DNA from: Chlorocebus sabaeus
Lineage: Eukaryota > Chordata > Mammalia > Primates > Cercopithecidae
DNA: 64,000 nt
NCBI RefSeq assembly: GCF_047675955.1
Contig: NC_132929.1
Location: 33,224,421-33,288,420 of the forward strand
Direction: 5' to 3'
The notes beneath the pieces were generated by a model. It was not told the DNA's origin and did not search any database. It was given only the letters and a program-made list of their open reading frames with translations. The position numbers and the translations under genes are program-made. Shown here one piece after another: positions 43,986-56,640 of the stretch (the stretch's first letter is position 1; each line of letters starts with the position of its first letter).

Positions 43986-45973
43986 GTATTTAGAGTATTA
44001 TTTTTTTTCTTGTCTGTTTGGTGCCTCTTACATAAGCCAGAATTTACTTCAGGTTCAAGGAGGAAGGAATGGAATAGAGGGGATTAGGTGCTTCCATGAG
44101 CTCAGACCTATGCCATTAGTTTTCAGAGAGTCATAAAGTTGCTAGAACTGCAGGAAATGGCTAGAGATGATCACAGCTGCCTTCAACATGAAAGTGGTGA
44201 TTTGCCAGGAAATGTGGGGAGACTGCTGTAGAATTTCATGTCTTGAAGCTCATGTACCTGCCTGTTCCTGTTAGGATAGTAGTAGCATCGCATCTCTCCC
44301 TTTCACCTGTAAAATCCATGTGGCAGCTTCTCAATGGTGGACTGTAACCCAGACCCCTTGTTAGAGAATGAGGAAAATGTAGTTCCCAGGCTTCCATCTC
44401 CTGCAGTACAGGGGAGGGCATAGAAGGAGTGGGAGGATAATGTTGTATAGCCAGCAGACAGTGAGACACTGCTTCAGAGCATAATCCGCAGGCCCATGTG
44501 AAGAGAAAAAATCTCCTGCTTTTGGCAACTTAATCAATTTTGCGTAGCACTTTGTTTCCATGTGTTTTACATTGGACTTTAAACTTGTATGTTGAGAGTT
44601 TGTATACAGAGTAATGGGATGGGAGAAAATAAGTGTGAAGGACCACAGGGGAATAGAAAAGTTTAGAAGTATTTAGTAACAATTTTAGCCTCCAGGAGAA
44701 CAGTATCCTGTCTCACTTCCTAGGTGTTGCTTAGCTAGATTTTAGTCAGGTACTAGTGTACCAGCCAGTATCACACCAGGCTGTTCAGGAGTTCGAGACC
44801 AACCTGGGCAACATAGCTAGACTCCATCTTTACCAAAAAATTAGCCGGGCATTGTGGCACGCAGCTGTGGTCCCAGCTACCCGTGAGACTGAAGTGGGAG
44901 GATTGCTTGAGCCCAGGAGGTGGAGGCTGCAGTGAGCTGCAATTGCACCACTGCACTCTGTACAGTCTGGGTGACAGAGTGAGACCCTGTCTCAAAAAAA
45001 CCCAGCAAAACAGGCTGTTAATCTGCCTTGGCTTTTCATAAAAGCCTTGGCATAGATTGGCATTTTCAAGGTGCTCTTTTTCAAAAAACCCAACTTCTTT
45101 CTCTCAGTGCATTAAAATTACTGCCTAGTTATGACCGTAGCATTGAGGAAGTGTTTATTGTCTCTGGGCTCTTAAATGCCCATCCTAAGATATTTTTAGG
45201 TTGAATTAAACCCTTCATCTTTAAATCGGTTTTCTTGGCAGAGGTAGTAGCTCCCACTTTTACTTACCCATATTCATGGCTTGAAGAGGAAGACATCAAG
45301 AAACTCAAGAAAGCATGAGAAAAGGGAAGAACGGAATTAGGAATGACATTGCCATCTACCATGAGTTGGTGGTGAAGTCCTTAGCAGTTTTTAAGTACTT
45401 TGCTAGTGTCTGAAATTTACTTGGACTTTTTATTAGATACTAGTTGCTGTAGGACTTTATTTGGAGAGGAATAGTCAGCTTTTTAGTATTAGTTTCTTAA
45501 TTTTCATTTTGCCATTGAAATGTAATTCCCAAGTCTAGAAGTCATGTTTTTTATTAGGGAAGAAGGTCTGTCGTAGAAATCTAGACAATATTAGTCATTT
45601 TTGACATTTGATAGGTCAAATTGTTATGTGAGCGTGTATATATGTGCATGTGCCCACATATTTAATGCATCTGCAATTATAACTGTTGTAGTGCTAAGCT
45701 GATTACTCAGTTTCTTATATAGAGGAATGTATTTCAATGCAGTGTTGTATATTAATGGAGATCAGTAACTTCAACTGTAGCAGGCTGGTGGCTGTCAGAA
45801 GCATTACCCAGTTGTGTCTGATAGGGCACAGCCAACAGGCTTGTATTGCCCAAGGGAGTACTCAGTGAGGTGTCAGTACCCCTCTTACCGCTGATTCTAG
45901 ATAACTTCCCACTGAAAAATTCAAAGGAAGAGATGTGAACGTGTAACTTTTTGCTTTGCTCTTTGTTTTAAAG
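43986..45973 (+). other. POLR2M intron 3
   Basis: It runs from 'gtattt' to 'ttgttttaaag'. It contains one truncated Alu at about 44785-45000 and otherwise unassigned sequence. Confidence 0.85.
44785..45000 (+). mobile_element. 5'-truncated Alu (old)
   Basis: It starts inside the left arm at 'ttcaggagttcgagaccaac' and runs to 'gagaccctgtctcaaaaaaa'. The first 60 or so bases of a normal Alu are missing. Confidence 0.88.
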
Positions 45974-46117
45974 GAGATGCAAGCAAAGCTCGCAGCGCAA
46001 AAATTAGCTGAAAGACTGAATATTAAAATGCGGAGTTATAATCCAGAAGGGGAGTCTTCAGGGAGATACCGAGAAGTAAGGGATGAAGATGACGATTGGT
46101 CCTCTGATGAATTCTGA
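45974..46117 (+). CDS. POLR2M: POLR2M exon 4, C-terminus and stop
   Basis: The exon follows 'tttgttttaaag' and codes for residues 323-369. It completes the helix EMQAKLAAQKLAERLNIKM and then RSYNPEGESSGRYREVRDED, ending in the acidic tail DDWSSDEF with TGA at 46115-46117. The acidic C-terminal tail is characteristic of Gdown1. Summing the exons (113, 648, 205 and 144 bases) gives 369 codons plus stop, so the gene is intact. Confidence 0.97.
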   Translation, partial: EMQAKLAAQKLAERLNIKMRSYNPEGESSGRYREVRDEDDDWSSDEF

Positions 46118-46360
46118 AGATAATCTCCTAAATCACTGACGTTGAGGTGTCATCATCTTACATCAGACTTTCTAACTAGTATCAAGATCAGTGTCAGATA
46201 TTGTTGAGGGAAGTAATTTTATAAAGTTACACAAAGGTAGTTATTAAAAAAAAAACCTAGTTTGTCTTTCAGAAGATGACTTTCATGTGCTTGAAAAGTT
46301 TAATTTTTGAATATTGTGTTTAACCACATGGTATTAAAATTTTGCAATATATTGTGTATT
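46118..46360 (+). other. POLR2M: POLR2M proximal 3' untranslated region
   Basis: AT-rich sequence after the stop, free of Alu. The end is placed after an ATTAAA at 46333-46338. A longer 3'UTR is possible because the signal is not the strongest variant. Confidence 0.55.
46333..46338 (+). terminator. Probable POLR2M poly(A) signal (ATTAAA)
   Basis: ATTAAA is the commonest variant of the poly(A) signal and is followed by 'atattgtgtattggtctg', a GU-rich element at the right distance. Confidence 0.5.
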
Positions 46361-47540
46361 GGTCTGATATTTTAGTATATAGTAGAACATACTTTTTTTC
46401 TTTAAGCCAAATGAAAAGAGAGAACTTCGCTTTTTTCCTTATTCTTAACTATCAAATAGCATTTATTACGTGTCTTTCAGTGAAATACTTAGTTCCAGGC
46501 ACCCAAAATCAATTAGGAAGACATAGTTCCCTTCTCTTTTGGGTAATGAAGGGAGCAGTCTAAAGAATTGTATGCATGTTTGCATGGGGTTATTGAGACA
46601 TTGGATGTGAAATACTTAGGAAGACATGCACGGAGAATGCTTAACAAATGCTCTTCTCCTTTTTCTGTCTTCCCTTAGGAAGAATGTTCTCTCTCTTCTG
46701 ATTAGGAAGGAATTCCCTTTTGAGTAGATGCTGGAAGTTGGAGGTTTTTTTTTGTTTGTTTGTTTGTTTGGTTTGGGTTTTTGTTTTTTTTTTTTTAGAG
46801 TCTTGCTCTGTCGCCCAGGCTGGAGTGCAATGGGGCACTATCTTGGCTCACTGCAACCTAGGTGGAGGTCTTTTTAAATAACCTCATGTTACTTCAGGCA
46901 AATCTGGTACAGGAAAAGTCCAAGCTAACTGAGCTAGGTGAAGGCTTGTGCATCACCTGGCTTGAGTTCCTTGCTGTCACAGATGATAGGTTCATGTACA
47001 GAACATTAATGTTTGGTAAGGAAAACATTTTTGTTGTTGTTGTTACAATTGTCAGTACTTTACTTTTTCTCCCCCAAAGAGGCAGATATAGACTGCAGAA
47101 ACTTCAGTCTCATATATAAATGTTCATGTCATTTTAGAGGATTATATGGTTGTCTCCAGAGAAATTAACTTACATTATCAAAAAATTCTTTGTCTAATAT
47201 ATTGGAGTCTTTAAAAGTGTTGAAGAATAAAATATTAATTAGAACAACTTCAAATGCTAATGGTGATGTTTTACTGGGACTTAATTAAATACAACTTTTA
47301 CTTTTGAAAAAGACTGTTCACATTTTCTTCCAGGTGTAGTTATTGCTTTCAGTCCTCACCCACCTCAAGCAAATGTGAAAAGTATACTGACTTAAGACTC
47401 TCATTAGTTTTAGTTCTTAAAACTAATAGTAAATGATTTCGCAGCATAAAATTTGATGTTATTTGTGGAAAACTGGATGATATGGAAGAGTTCATGTGCC
47501 TGGACACACAGTTCCCTGTAATCCTGCCACCTAGGGAGAT
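46361..47540. other. Downstream of POLR2M, no gene seen
   Basis: It holds one truncated antisense Alu (46747-46860). The rest is unassigned, with frames under 90 codons. Confidence 0.45.
46747..46860 (-). mobile_element. Truncated Alu, antisense
   Basis: A T/G-rich tail ('tttgtttgtttgtttgtttgg') leads into 'agagtcttgctctgtcgcccaggctggagtgcaatgg' and stops after 'ctcactgcaaccta'. Only about 70 bases of the Alu body remain. Flanks 'gttggaggtttt' and 'ggtggaggtctttt' look like a diverged target-site duplication. Confidence 0.85.
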
Positions 47541-48640
47541 AACCTCTGTTAACATTTTGATGTTGTGGTTTTACTTATTTTTCTATTCATAGTTATACAT
47601 TTATTTTCCCAAAAATGCAATCATAATGTACATTGCTTTGTAGTCTGCTCTATGTATTGTCAACATTTTCCCATATTAAATATCTTGCTTTTTAGATAGC
47701 TGTAGGATATTTTATTTCATGGGTATACCATAACTTTAAGACTGATTTCCTATTCAGCAATTTGATTATTTATTATAATGTAATCTGTAAATAGTGATGT
47801 GATTAACATCTTAAAATAATCACATCTATACAAAATGACTTATTTCCAGAAGAGACCACTCTAGAAATGAAATTGTTAGGTGAACGTGTTTTTGAGAATC
47901 TTTATGTATCACTCACTGCAGAGATTATGTTCATTTACATTCCCATTAGCAATATATCCAATGCTCAGAATTGAAAATTACTACTTAAAATCTTTGGAAA
48001 TTGAATAATTACAGAAAAGGGCTACATTTAAAATTTGTATTTTTTTTTTTATTACTTAGTGAAGGTTGTGTTTTTTTTCATGTTCATTGGCTATTCTGTA
48101 TTCATTCTTTTGAGAATTGCTCATTCATATTTTTTCTGTTACCGGGTGAATTTGCTCTTTTTTTGGCTTATAAGGTCTTAAGAATGTCCGTCCTTTGTCA
48201 TGTATTGTAACTTTTTTTTAGCCTTGTCATTTAACATAGTTTGTGATATTTTAGTGTAGAAGTTGTTTTCTTTAGGAGTCTACCTTTGTATATGTGCTTG
48301 AAACTATTTTTGTAATCCAAGAATGGATAAATGTCCTTATCTTCTTCTAGTATTTTCTTATTTCACTTTTACACCTGTCTTTAAAAGGAATTTCAATTTT
48401 GTTTATATATATTAACTAAATCAGTACAAGTTTGGGGTGAAAATTTTTAATCCATCTCAAATGTATTTGGGTATATTATATAAGGTAGGGATTTGATTTT
48501 ATTTCAAAGAGTTTACCTATTGGTTCAGTATCTGAAACCACCATTTCCCCTCTGATTCGTAATGCTATTTTTATAGAATATTAAATTCTTATGTCTTTTG
48601 TATCTTAGGCCAATTTCTGGGCCTTCTGGGTTTTTTCCAC
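47540..48640 (-). repeat. Old L1, antisense
   Basis: Long T-rich antisense sequence has L1M-type blocks: 'tcattttacattcccattagcaatatatcc'-like text around 47935 and 'gagaattgctcattcatattttttctg' around 48110. Boundaries are uncertain. Confidence 0.55.
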
Positions 48641-49376
48641 ACTGTCAATAATTATCGCTTTAATTGGTGTTAATATTTGGAAGTACAGGTTCTCCCTTGT
48701 TCTTTTAAATTTTGTGAAATATAACCTACAAATAAGTACTTAAAACAGAGTTTAATGGGTAAAGCAACAGCTGTGTAATCACAAACCAGATGCAGAGGAG
48801 GTCCTGCCAGCACTCCAAAATCTCCTTTTGTCCCCTCTTGACACTCACTCTTTCCCCCAGAGGTAACTATCCTGACTTAAATTCTCCCTTTGTCCTTTTA
48901 AGAATTATTTTACCAGTTATGTGTGTAACAATATGGTTTACGTTTTGCTCACTTTTGACTTACATAAAAATAGAATAATATTATATGTTGTGTTTGGTGT
49001 CTTTCAACATTGCATGTAAGATTCATGTCACATGGTGTGTTTCATTCATTTTCATTGCTGTGTAATGTGCCATTTCATTAGTACCACTATTATTCCACTT
49101 TGATGAGTACTTTGAGATTTTCAGTTTTTGTCTATTATAAGTAATGCTTCAGTGAGCATCTTTGTGCACATAAACATGTTTCCATAGAATGTGTACCTAG
49201 GAGTGGAATTGCTCAGTTACAAGGTATGCATACCCTTAAAATTTTATATTCCCACCTCTGCTTCCATGATGTATGAGTGCTTGTTCATCAACACTTGGTG
49301 TTGCCAGATTTTAATTTTAGCCAATATGATGCTTATATAGTAGGCGTTCATTGTGTGTGTGTGTGTTTCTCTCTTC

Positions 49377-49655
49377 TGAGATGGAGTCTCGCTCTGTCAC
49401 CCAGGCTGGAGTTCAGTGGTGTGATCTTGGCTCACTGCAACCTCCACCTCCTGGGTTCAAATGATTCTCCTGCTTCAGCCTCCCGAGTAGCTGGGACTAT
49501 AGGCGCATGCCACCACGCCCAGCTAATTTTTTGTATTTTTAGTAGAGACGGGGTTTCACTGTGTTGGCCAGGATGGTCTTGATCTCCTGACCTCATGATC
49601 TGCCTGCCTTCGCCTCCCAAAGTGCTGAGATTACAGGTGTGTGCCACCACCCCCG
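49377..49655 (-). mobile_element. Alu (AluY-like), antisense
   Basis: It runs from 'gagatggagtctcgctctgtc' to 'gtgctgagattacaggtgtgtgccaccac'. The block 'atggtcttgatctcctgacctcatgatc' is AluY-type. A (GT)n run precedes it at 49353-49367. Confidence 0.92.
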
Positions 49656-49764
49656 TCCTCATTGTGGTTTTATTTTACCTTTCCCTGATTAGAAATGGCA
49701 TATGAGCATTTCTTATGTTTATTGGGCACTGGATTTCTTCTTTTGAAAAGTGCCCATTCAAGTC

Positions 49765-49940
49765 TTTTTTTTTTTTTTTTTTTTTTTTAAAAGAGAGAGT
49801 TGTTCTGTTGCCCAGGCTGGGTTGGGGTGCAGTGGCATGGTCACAGCTGACTGTAACCTCTAACTCCTGGGCTCAAGGGATACTTCTGCCTCAGCCTCCT
49901 GGGTAGCTGACGTTACAGGCAGGAGCCACCGCACTGACCT
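49765..49940 (-). mobile_element. Alu monomer with long T tract, antisense
   Basis: About 23 T are followed by 'agagagagttgttctgttgcccaggctgg', ending after 'gttacaggcaggagccaccgc'. Only one arm is present. Confidence 0.85.
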
Positions 49941-50114
49941 CCATTCGAGTTTTTTGTTTTTCCATTGTGTTGTGTCAGCTGTTTTTTTTTTCTCATTGAT
50001 TTGTAGGATATATTCTGGATACTAATCCTTGGTATTCAATCAAATTTGGTATTTGGTTGGCTATATTTGTTGGAAATGTCTTCTCCTTTTGGGGGATTAT
50101 TTTTCATTCTCTCT

Positions 50115-50249
50115 CTCTTTTTTTTTTTTTCCCCCAGAGATGGGGTCTCACTCTATTGCTCAGGCTGGTCTTAAACTCCTGAGCTCAAGTGATCCACCTC
50201 AGTCTCCGGAAGTGCTGGGATTATAGGCGTGATCCACCACATTCCAGCC
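50115..50249 (-). mobile_element. Alu right-arm monomer (FRAM-like), antisense
   Basis: It runs from 'cccccagagatggggtctc' to 'gggattataggcgtgatccacc' in a single arm. Confidence 0.82.
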
Positions 50250-50835
50250 CTTATTCTCTTCTTGATGACTGATAAATTCTTAATTTTAATGGCAAATCTA
50301 TCTTTTATGTTTAGTACCTTTTGTGGCTTGTTTTAAGGACTTTTCCTGTCCTGAAGTCATGAAGATAATCTTTTATCTTTAAAAATCTTTATAGTTAAAA
50401 GATGGTTTATAATGTTGCCTTTCACGTTAGGTCTTTGATTCCACCTGGAAGATATTCATGACTGTGTGAGGAAGGGGTCCTTCTGGACAGCCCTGGTGCT
50501 AGCATTACAGAGTGCAAACACGGTCATTCCCAGCTGCTCCTCCTTGCTCTCCTGTCATAGATCAAGCATCTGTATATGTCTGTGTTACCTTCTGGATTCG
50601 CTCTTCAGTTCCATTAACCCATTTGTGCTAATATTCCATTGCCTTGTTTATGATAGCTTAATGATAAGGCTGGAACAAGACCCACCATCTTATTCAAAGT
50701 GCCTTGGGAATTTTTAGCCCTTTGCCTTTTCATATAAATTTTAGAATCAGCTTGTCATGTTCCATACACACAAAATCCTTGGTAGTGCAAATTCTTTCTC
50801 GTTCATTTTCAAAAATACGTTTGATATTCTGTCAT

Positions 50836-53800
50836 TAACTTTTCTAACAATTTATATATTGAAATTTAGGAGATAGGGGATTTGGACCTTGGCCCTTGAT
50901 TAAAGTAAAGTACACTTACTCTCTATGCTGATGACTATTTTTAGTTTCTTTGAGTTGAATAGAAAATTCAAAATGCTGTTTTATGTGAATACCTGATGTA
51001 TTGTGTAGTTCTGACTGAGGAAAAGTGGAAGAGAGAGAATTTTTTTAAAAGTCACATTTAGGTTTAAACTGGGAAGATGGAATGAATGCAGTAGTTGTGA
51101 ACTCTTGCCTTCAATTTTCAAGTGACTATGTCTAGGGAAGGAAGGAAGCCCTAAAGCTTGGGGCTTAACCTGAGTTGTGGAAGACATTATGAGGATTAAT
51201 CTCATTATATAATAGTCATCTATAGGAGTGATAACTCTTCATTTTCACAGGACCTGTCTGTAATCCACATCGCATTTTCTGGGGAGCCAGGCTGTGAGCT
51301 AATGCGGAAGGTAGTTTGTGGGATTATCTCAGTTTCCTATAACTGGGAGGTTGAGATGATTTGCTCAAGGTCACTTAGAGCCAGCCAAGAAAAGAACCCA
51401 GCACTCAAGATTTTAGGCCCTTGACTGCATGGCCTTGCAGGTGAATACCACAAATCAAGGCTGCATTGAGGCTTTAACACGTGCTAACTCCAGACAAGAG
51501 CTCAAATTACTCTGGGGTGTTTGTCAGGTCTCCATGACATTTTACAAGAGAGCTTTTTTCTTCTGATTTTTTTTATTTGCAATGTTTTGTTTTTAATCAT
51601 CTTACGGCTGTGTGATCATTTCAGTCACGGCTGGAATCTTCACTCCTCCTTCCTTGATGGTCAGCTGCATACAACTTTTCAGGAGAAGAGATACAAGGAA
51701 AAGTAAAGTGTCATAGGCTTTACTCAGAGGACCAGGTCTGTTTTGGCAGTTTAGCCTTCCCAGGCTTAATGACATAGTTTGTAACACTAAAAGTAAAGTT
51801 GTTAGGACAAAAATAATTCTGTCTTTGCACACAAAAAGTTGGGAATGCCTGTGCCAAATAAATAAAAGGATTATATATCCAGCTTTTATGGGGAGCATAT
51901 AGTCATTTAAAAAATATGGCAAATCACATTATTGGCTAGCTGCTTGCTAAAGGGGGATGGGGTGGAGGAGTTTCTTAAAGCTATTATTTTAATTTCTGGC
52001 TAAAGTGAGGAAGCTTTGATACTGGGCTGATGAAATAAACCTAGTGTTGGATAATACTGAACCAGAGCCAGACCACAAATCAGACGCGATTCTGAAAGTA
52101 CAGCATAAAAGCCTGAACAATTAAATATGATCTATTACTTCCCAGATGGTTTTAGAAAACTTGGAATTTAAAAAAGGCAAAAAAAATTTAAAAAAGAGGG
52201 TAAGCCACTGGAATAGCATTAGATTATTAGATTTAGGATTTAAATACCACTATTTCCTTTGAATCCAGTGGGAAGTTATGTACTCTCTTGACTATTAAGT
52301 CTGTAAGATGAGGTCAGTGACCCCTTATCTAATGTATGGGGTATGTTTTAAGAGAACAAAATTTCAAAGTGTGGTCTTTATAGAGCATTTTGAGGTTTAA
52401 AAGAGATTCTATATGAAAACCTTATTGTAACGATGGTAACAATTATGATTGAAGTAGTTTAGGAGGTACCTTTGGCCATATGAAGTAAAATGTTTTAAAA
52501 TCACCACCATATGAAACTTTTAATTTAGTGTTAAAATTAACTGAGAACAATAGGGACTCCCTAAAAAAGCTATTTTGACAAGGGGAAATTAGGACATTGA
52601 ACTAAGGAGAGATCCAACATCATATGGAAAAATTTCACATTATTAAGGCAAAAGAATGAGAGTTGTAAATCAAGTCCTTATTTAGAGCATACAGAAATAC
52701 TCCTTAAAAGAGGGAGACTCAGCTCAGTGTTTATAAATTTTGTCCAAAAATATTGCTAGTAAATATATCAGTTTTCCTAATCAGTACCACATATATTTGT
52801 ATTGAATTAAATAGCTTTTCTAGTGATTGTGTTGTAAAAATGAAAGCATATCTTCTATGAATTATTTAGATTTTCAATAAAGAAGATTTTTTCTCCCCTT
52901 TAGTTACTCTTAGTGGGGTAAAAATAAAGCACCATTAGAAACACCGTAACTGGCAACAGAAAACAAATCTTATATTGAATTAACATCTTCAGTTTTTAGG
53001 GAAGGAAGGAAGCTTAGTTATTTTTTCCAAACCCTATAAATTAAGAAACCAAGGCACAGAGAAGCATGGAGACTTGCTATGGTTGGGCAGCTGGTTCTGA
53101 CACGGCCAATTTTTTCCTTTCCTAGGCCAATGCTCTTTGATTAATATGGAGTCATCTCATAATTAACACATTTTTATAAAATTACTGAAAAAGTGCAGTG
53201 CCAGCAATCTAGTTTCTAATTTTAAAATTATGGATGTTTTTAAAGATAGTCATAACTATTGCAGCTGGGTCCGGTACTATAATTTTCTTGAACCAGGGTA
53301 ATGTGCTGCCCATTATTTATAAGCATGACCCCCTTTTTCCTTTTCACTCCTGACTTGGTCTATTTCGAATGTGCCCATTTTCACACCTCTTCCTTTCCGT
53401 CTTCAGTAGTTCCACTTCCGTCAGCCTACAGAAACTTCTCACCCGTCCTTCTGAGACCTCTTAGTCTTTTATCAGCATCCAAGGGTAACAAGGGTCTTGG
53501 GGTCTGAACAGTATAGCTGACTAATTGGCATCAATCAGCTCTTATCAATATCTCGGTGAATATCAGTTTATTAGATGATTTTTTTCATGAAGGAAGATAG
53601 GGCTTAAAGCAATGGTAATGGGACAGGCAAGTTTTTTGAGGGGTGGAGGATGGTGGGAGAGAAGAGAGAAAACGGAAAATGAAAGAGGAGAAGGACAAGG
53701 ATAGGAAGCAGCCTGGAGGTGCCCTGAACAGCCAAAGGGTAGCAAGAAAGCATAATTTGGAAGAGTTGTCTATCACACTATCAACTTCTCCCTTCCCATT

Positions 53801-54029
53801 TTCTCTCAAATCCACTTAAATTTTAAGTATTTGCTCCAAACATTCTCCTGAAAAAGCTTTTGTCAAGGTCACCAGTGACCTTCATGCTGCTAAGTTCAAT
53901 AATCAATTTCCAGTCCTTTTTCTTGACCCCTCAGCAGTTTTTTGACATAGGTGATCTCTCCCTCTTTCATGAAACATTTTATTTTATTTTATTTTTTTCT
54001 GGTTTCTGGAAAACCACTTCTGGGAGGTA
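50836..54029. other. Intergenic, few repeats recognised, no gene
   Basis: An antisense MIR lies at about 51310-51420 and another at about 53025-53110. The rest is AT-rich and unassigned. Frames up to about 106 codons (51602-51922, minus) have no domain or splice context. Confidence 0.4.
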
Positions 54030-54081
54030 CAGGCATACTTCATTTTATTGTATTTCCCTTGATTGTGCTTCTCAGATAAGG

Positions 54082-54123
<42 letters not shown>

Positions 54124-54558
54124 ATTGAAGGTTTGTGGCAACCCTGGGTCGAGCAAGTATATTGGCACCAGTTCTTCCAACAATATGTGCTCACTTCATG
54201 TATTGTATCACACTGTCACATTTTGGTAATTGTTGCAGTATTTCAAATGTTTTCATTATTATTATGTCTCTCCATGATCTTTGATGTTACCTTTGTAATT
54301 GTTTTGAGGTGCCATGAACCATTCCCCTATTAGATGGTGAATTTAATTGAGAAATAAATACTTGTGTATGTTCTGACTGCCCCACTCAGTGGCCATTCCC
54401 CCAACTCTCTCACTCTCCATTGGTCTTCCTATTCCCTGAGACACAACAATACTGAATTTAGGTCAATTAATAACCCTACAGTGGCCTCTTAAGTGTTCAG
54501 GTGAGGGGAAGAGTTGTACATCTCTCACTTTACATCAAAAGCTAGAAGTGATTAAGCT

Positions 54559-54861
54559 GGCCGGGCGCGGTGGCTCACGCCTGTAATCCCAGCACTTTGG
54601 GAGGCCGAGGTGGGCAGATCACCTGAGGTCAGGAGTTTGAGACCGGCTTGGCCAACATGGTGAAACCCCGTCTGTACTAAAAATACAAAAATTAGCCAGG
54701 CGTGGTCAGGTGCCTGTAATCCCAGGTACTTGGGAGGCTGAGGCAGGAGAATCACTTGAACCGGGGAGGCAAAGGTTGCAGTGAGCCGAGATCCTACCAC
54801 TGCATTCCAGCCTGGATGACAGAGTGAGACTCCATCTCAAAAAAAAAAGGAAAAAAAAAGA
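54559..54861 (+). mobile_element. Alu (AluS-like) inside Tigger1
   Basis: It runs from 'ggccgggcgcggtggctcac' to an A-rich tail. It is flanked by 'gaagtgattaagct' and 'gaaatgattaagtt', a target duplication within the Tigger1 transposase region. The 'gatcacctgaggtcagg' block is AluS-type. Confidence 0.95.
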
Positions 54862-54869
54862 AATGATTA

Positions 54870-56640
54870 AGTTTAGTGAGGAAGACATGTTGAAAGCTAG
54901 ATAGGCCCAAACTAGGCCCCTTGCAAAAAACTGTTAGCCAAAGTGTGAATGCAAAGGAAAAATTCTTGATGGGAAATTAAAAGTGCTACTCTAGTGTACA
55001 CATAAATGATAAGAAAGTGAAACAGTCTTACCGCTAATATGGAGAAAGTTTTAGTGGTCTGGATAGAAGATCAAACTAGCCACAATATTTCCTTAAACCA
55101 AAGCCTAATCCAGAGCAAGGCCCTAATTCTTTTCAACTCTGTGAAAGCTGAGAGAGGTAAGGAAGCTGCAGGAGAAAAGTTTGAAGCTAGGAGAGGTTGC
55201 TTCATGAGGTTTAAGGAAAGAAGCCATCTCCATTAATATAAAAGTGCAAGGTGAAGCAGCAAGTGCCAGTGTAGAAGATGTAGCTAGTTATCCACAAGAT
55301 CTAGCTAAGGTCTTTGATGAAGGTGGCTACACTAAACAGATTTTCAGTGTAGACAAAACAGCCTTCCATTGGAAGAAGATGCCATCTAGGACTTCCACAG
55401 CAAGAGAGGTGAAGTCAATGCCTGGCTTCTAAGCTTTAAAGGACAGGCTGACTTTGTTCCACCTAGGAGTTAATGCAGAGTGACTTTAAGTTGAAACCAT
55501 TGCTCATTTACCATTCTGAAAATCCTAGGGTTCTGAAGGATTATGCTAATTGTACTTTGCTTGTGTTCTATAAATGGAAAAACAAAGCCTAGATGATAGC
55601 ACACCTGTTTACAACATAGTTTACTGAATATTTTAATCATACTGTTAAGACCCACTACTCAGAATAAAAGATTGTTTTCAAACTATTACTGCTCAGTGAC
55701 AATGCACCTAGTCACTCAAGAGGTCTGATGGAGATGTATAAAGAGATTAATGTTTTCATGCCTGCTAACACAACATTCATTCAGCAGCTCATGGATCAAG
55801 GTGTAATTTCTGCTTTCAAGTCTTACAATTTAAGAAATACATGTCATAAGGCTATATAGATAGTGCCACATGTAGTAATTCCTCTGATGAATTTAGGCAA
55901 AGTAAATAGAAAATCTTCTGGAAAGGACTCACCATTGTAGATGCCATTAAAAATATTCGTGATTCATGGGAAGAGGTCAAAAATCAACATTAATGGGAGT
56001 TTGGAAGAAGTTGATTCCAACTCTCATGCATGACTTTGAGGGGTTCAAGACTTTAGTGGAGGAATAAACTGCAGATGTGATGGAAATTGCAAGAACTAAT
56101 TCTATTAGAAGTAATTCTAGTTCTAGAATTAGAAGTGGAACCTGAAGATGGTACTGAATTGCTGCTATGTCATGAAGCAATTGTTTTCATTTGCTATTAT
56201 TTCAGAACTTGAAATGATGAAGAGTTGCTTCCTGTGGCGGAACAAAGAAAGTGATGTTTTGAGATAGAATCTACTCCTGGTGCATATGCTGTGAATATTG
56301 TTGAAATGACAACAAAGGATTTAGAAATTTTTTTCAGGGGGGGGTCTCGCTCTGTCACACAGGCTGGAGTGCAGTGACAGGATCATAGCTCACTGAAGCC
56401 TTGACCTCCCAGGCTCAAGCAATCCTCCCACCTCAGCACCCCCTGAGTAGCTTGGATTACAGGTGCACATCACCATGCCTGGCTAATTTTCTTGTATTTA
56501 GTAGAGATGGGGTTTTGCCATGTTGCCCACTCTGGTCTTGAACTCCTGGACTCAAGTGATCCACCGGGCCTTGGCCTCTCATAGTGTTGGGTTTACAGGT
56601 ATGAGCCACCATGTCCAGCAGGATTTAGAATATTTCATAA
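54870..56640 (+). pseudogene. Tigger1 transposase pseudogene
   Basis: The CENP-B-like DNA-binding part survives in a 66-codon frame at 55039-55236 (MEKVLVVWIEDQTSHNISLN and on, ending MRFKERSHLH). The start of the DDE catalytic part follows at 55244-55432 and includes FSVDKTAFHWKKMPSRT, where the catalytic aspartate position is kept but the next residue is changed. A frameshift separates these two pieces and several more follow. The usual start region near 54480 reads GTG in place of ATG, with a stop soon after. An antisense Alu interrupts the C-terminal part. It cannot make transposase. Confidence 0.9.
56327..56620 (-). mobile_element. Alu (old) inside Tigger1, antisense
   Basis: It runs from 'tttttttcaggggggggtctcgc' to 'ggtatgagccaccatgtccagca' and is flanked by copies of 'ggatttagaa' (56317-56326 and 56621-56630), a target-site duplication. 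Confidence 0.94.

Larger units (their letters stand above)
48690..50835 (-). repeat. Old L1, antisense, with three Alu-type inserts
   Basis: The antisense L1 3' order is visible: 'gaaatataacctacaaataag', 'cattgctgtgtaatgtgcc', 'cctaggagtggaattgctcag', 'tttggttggctatatttgttgg', then ORF2-like 'cattgccttgtttatgatagctt'. Three antisense Alu-type insertions split it. Confidence 0.75.
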
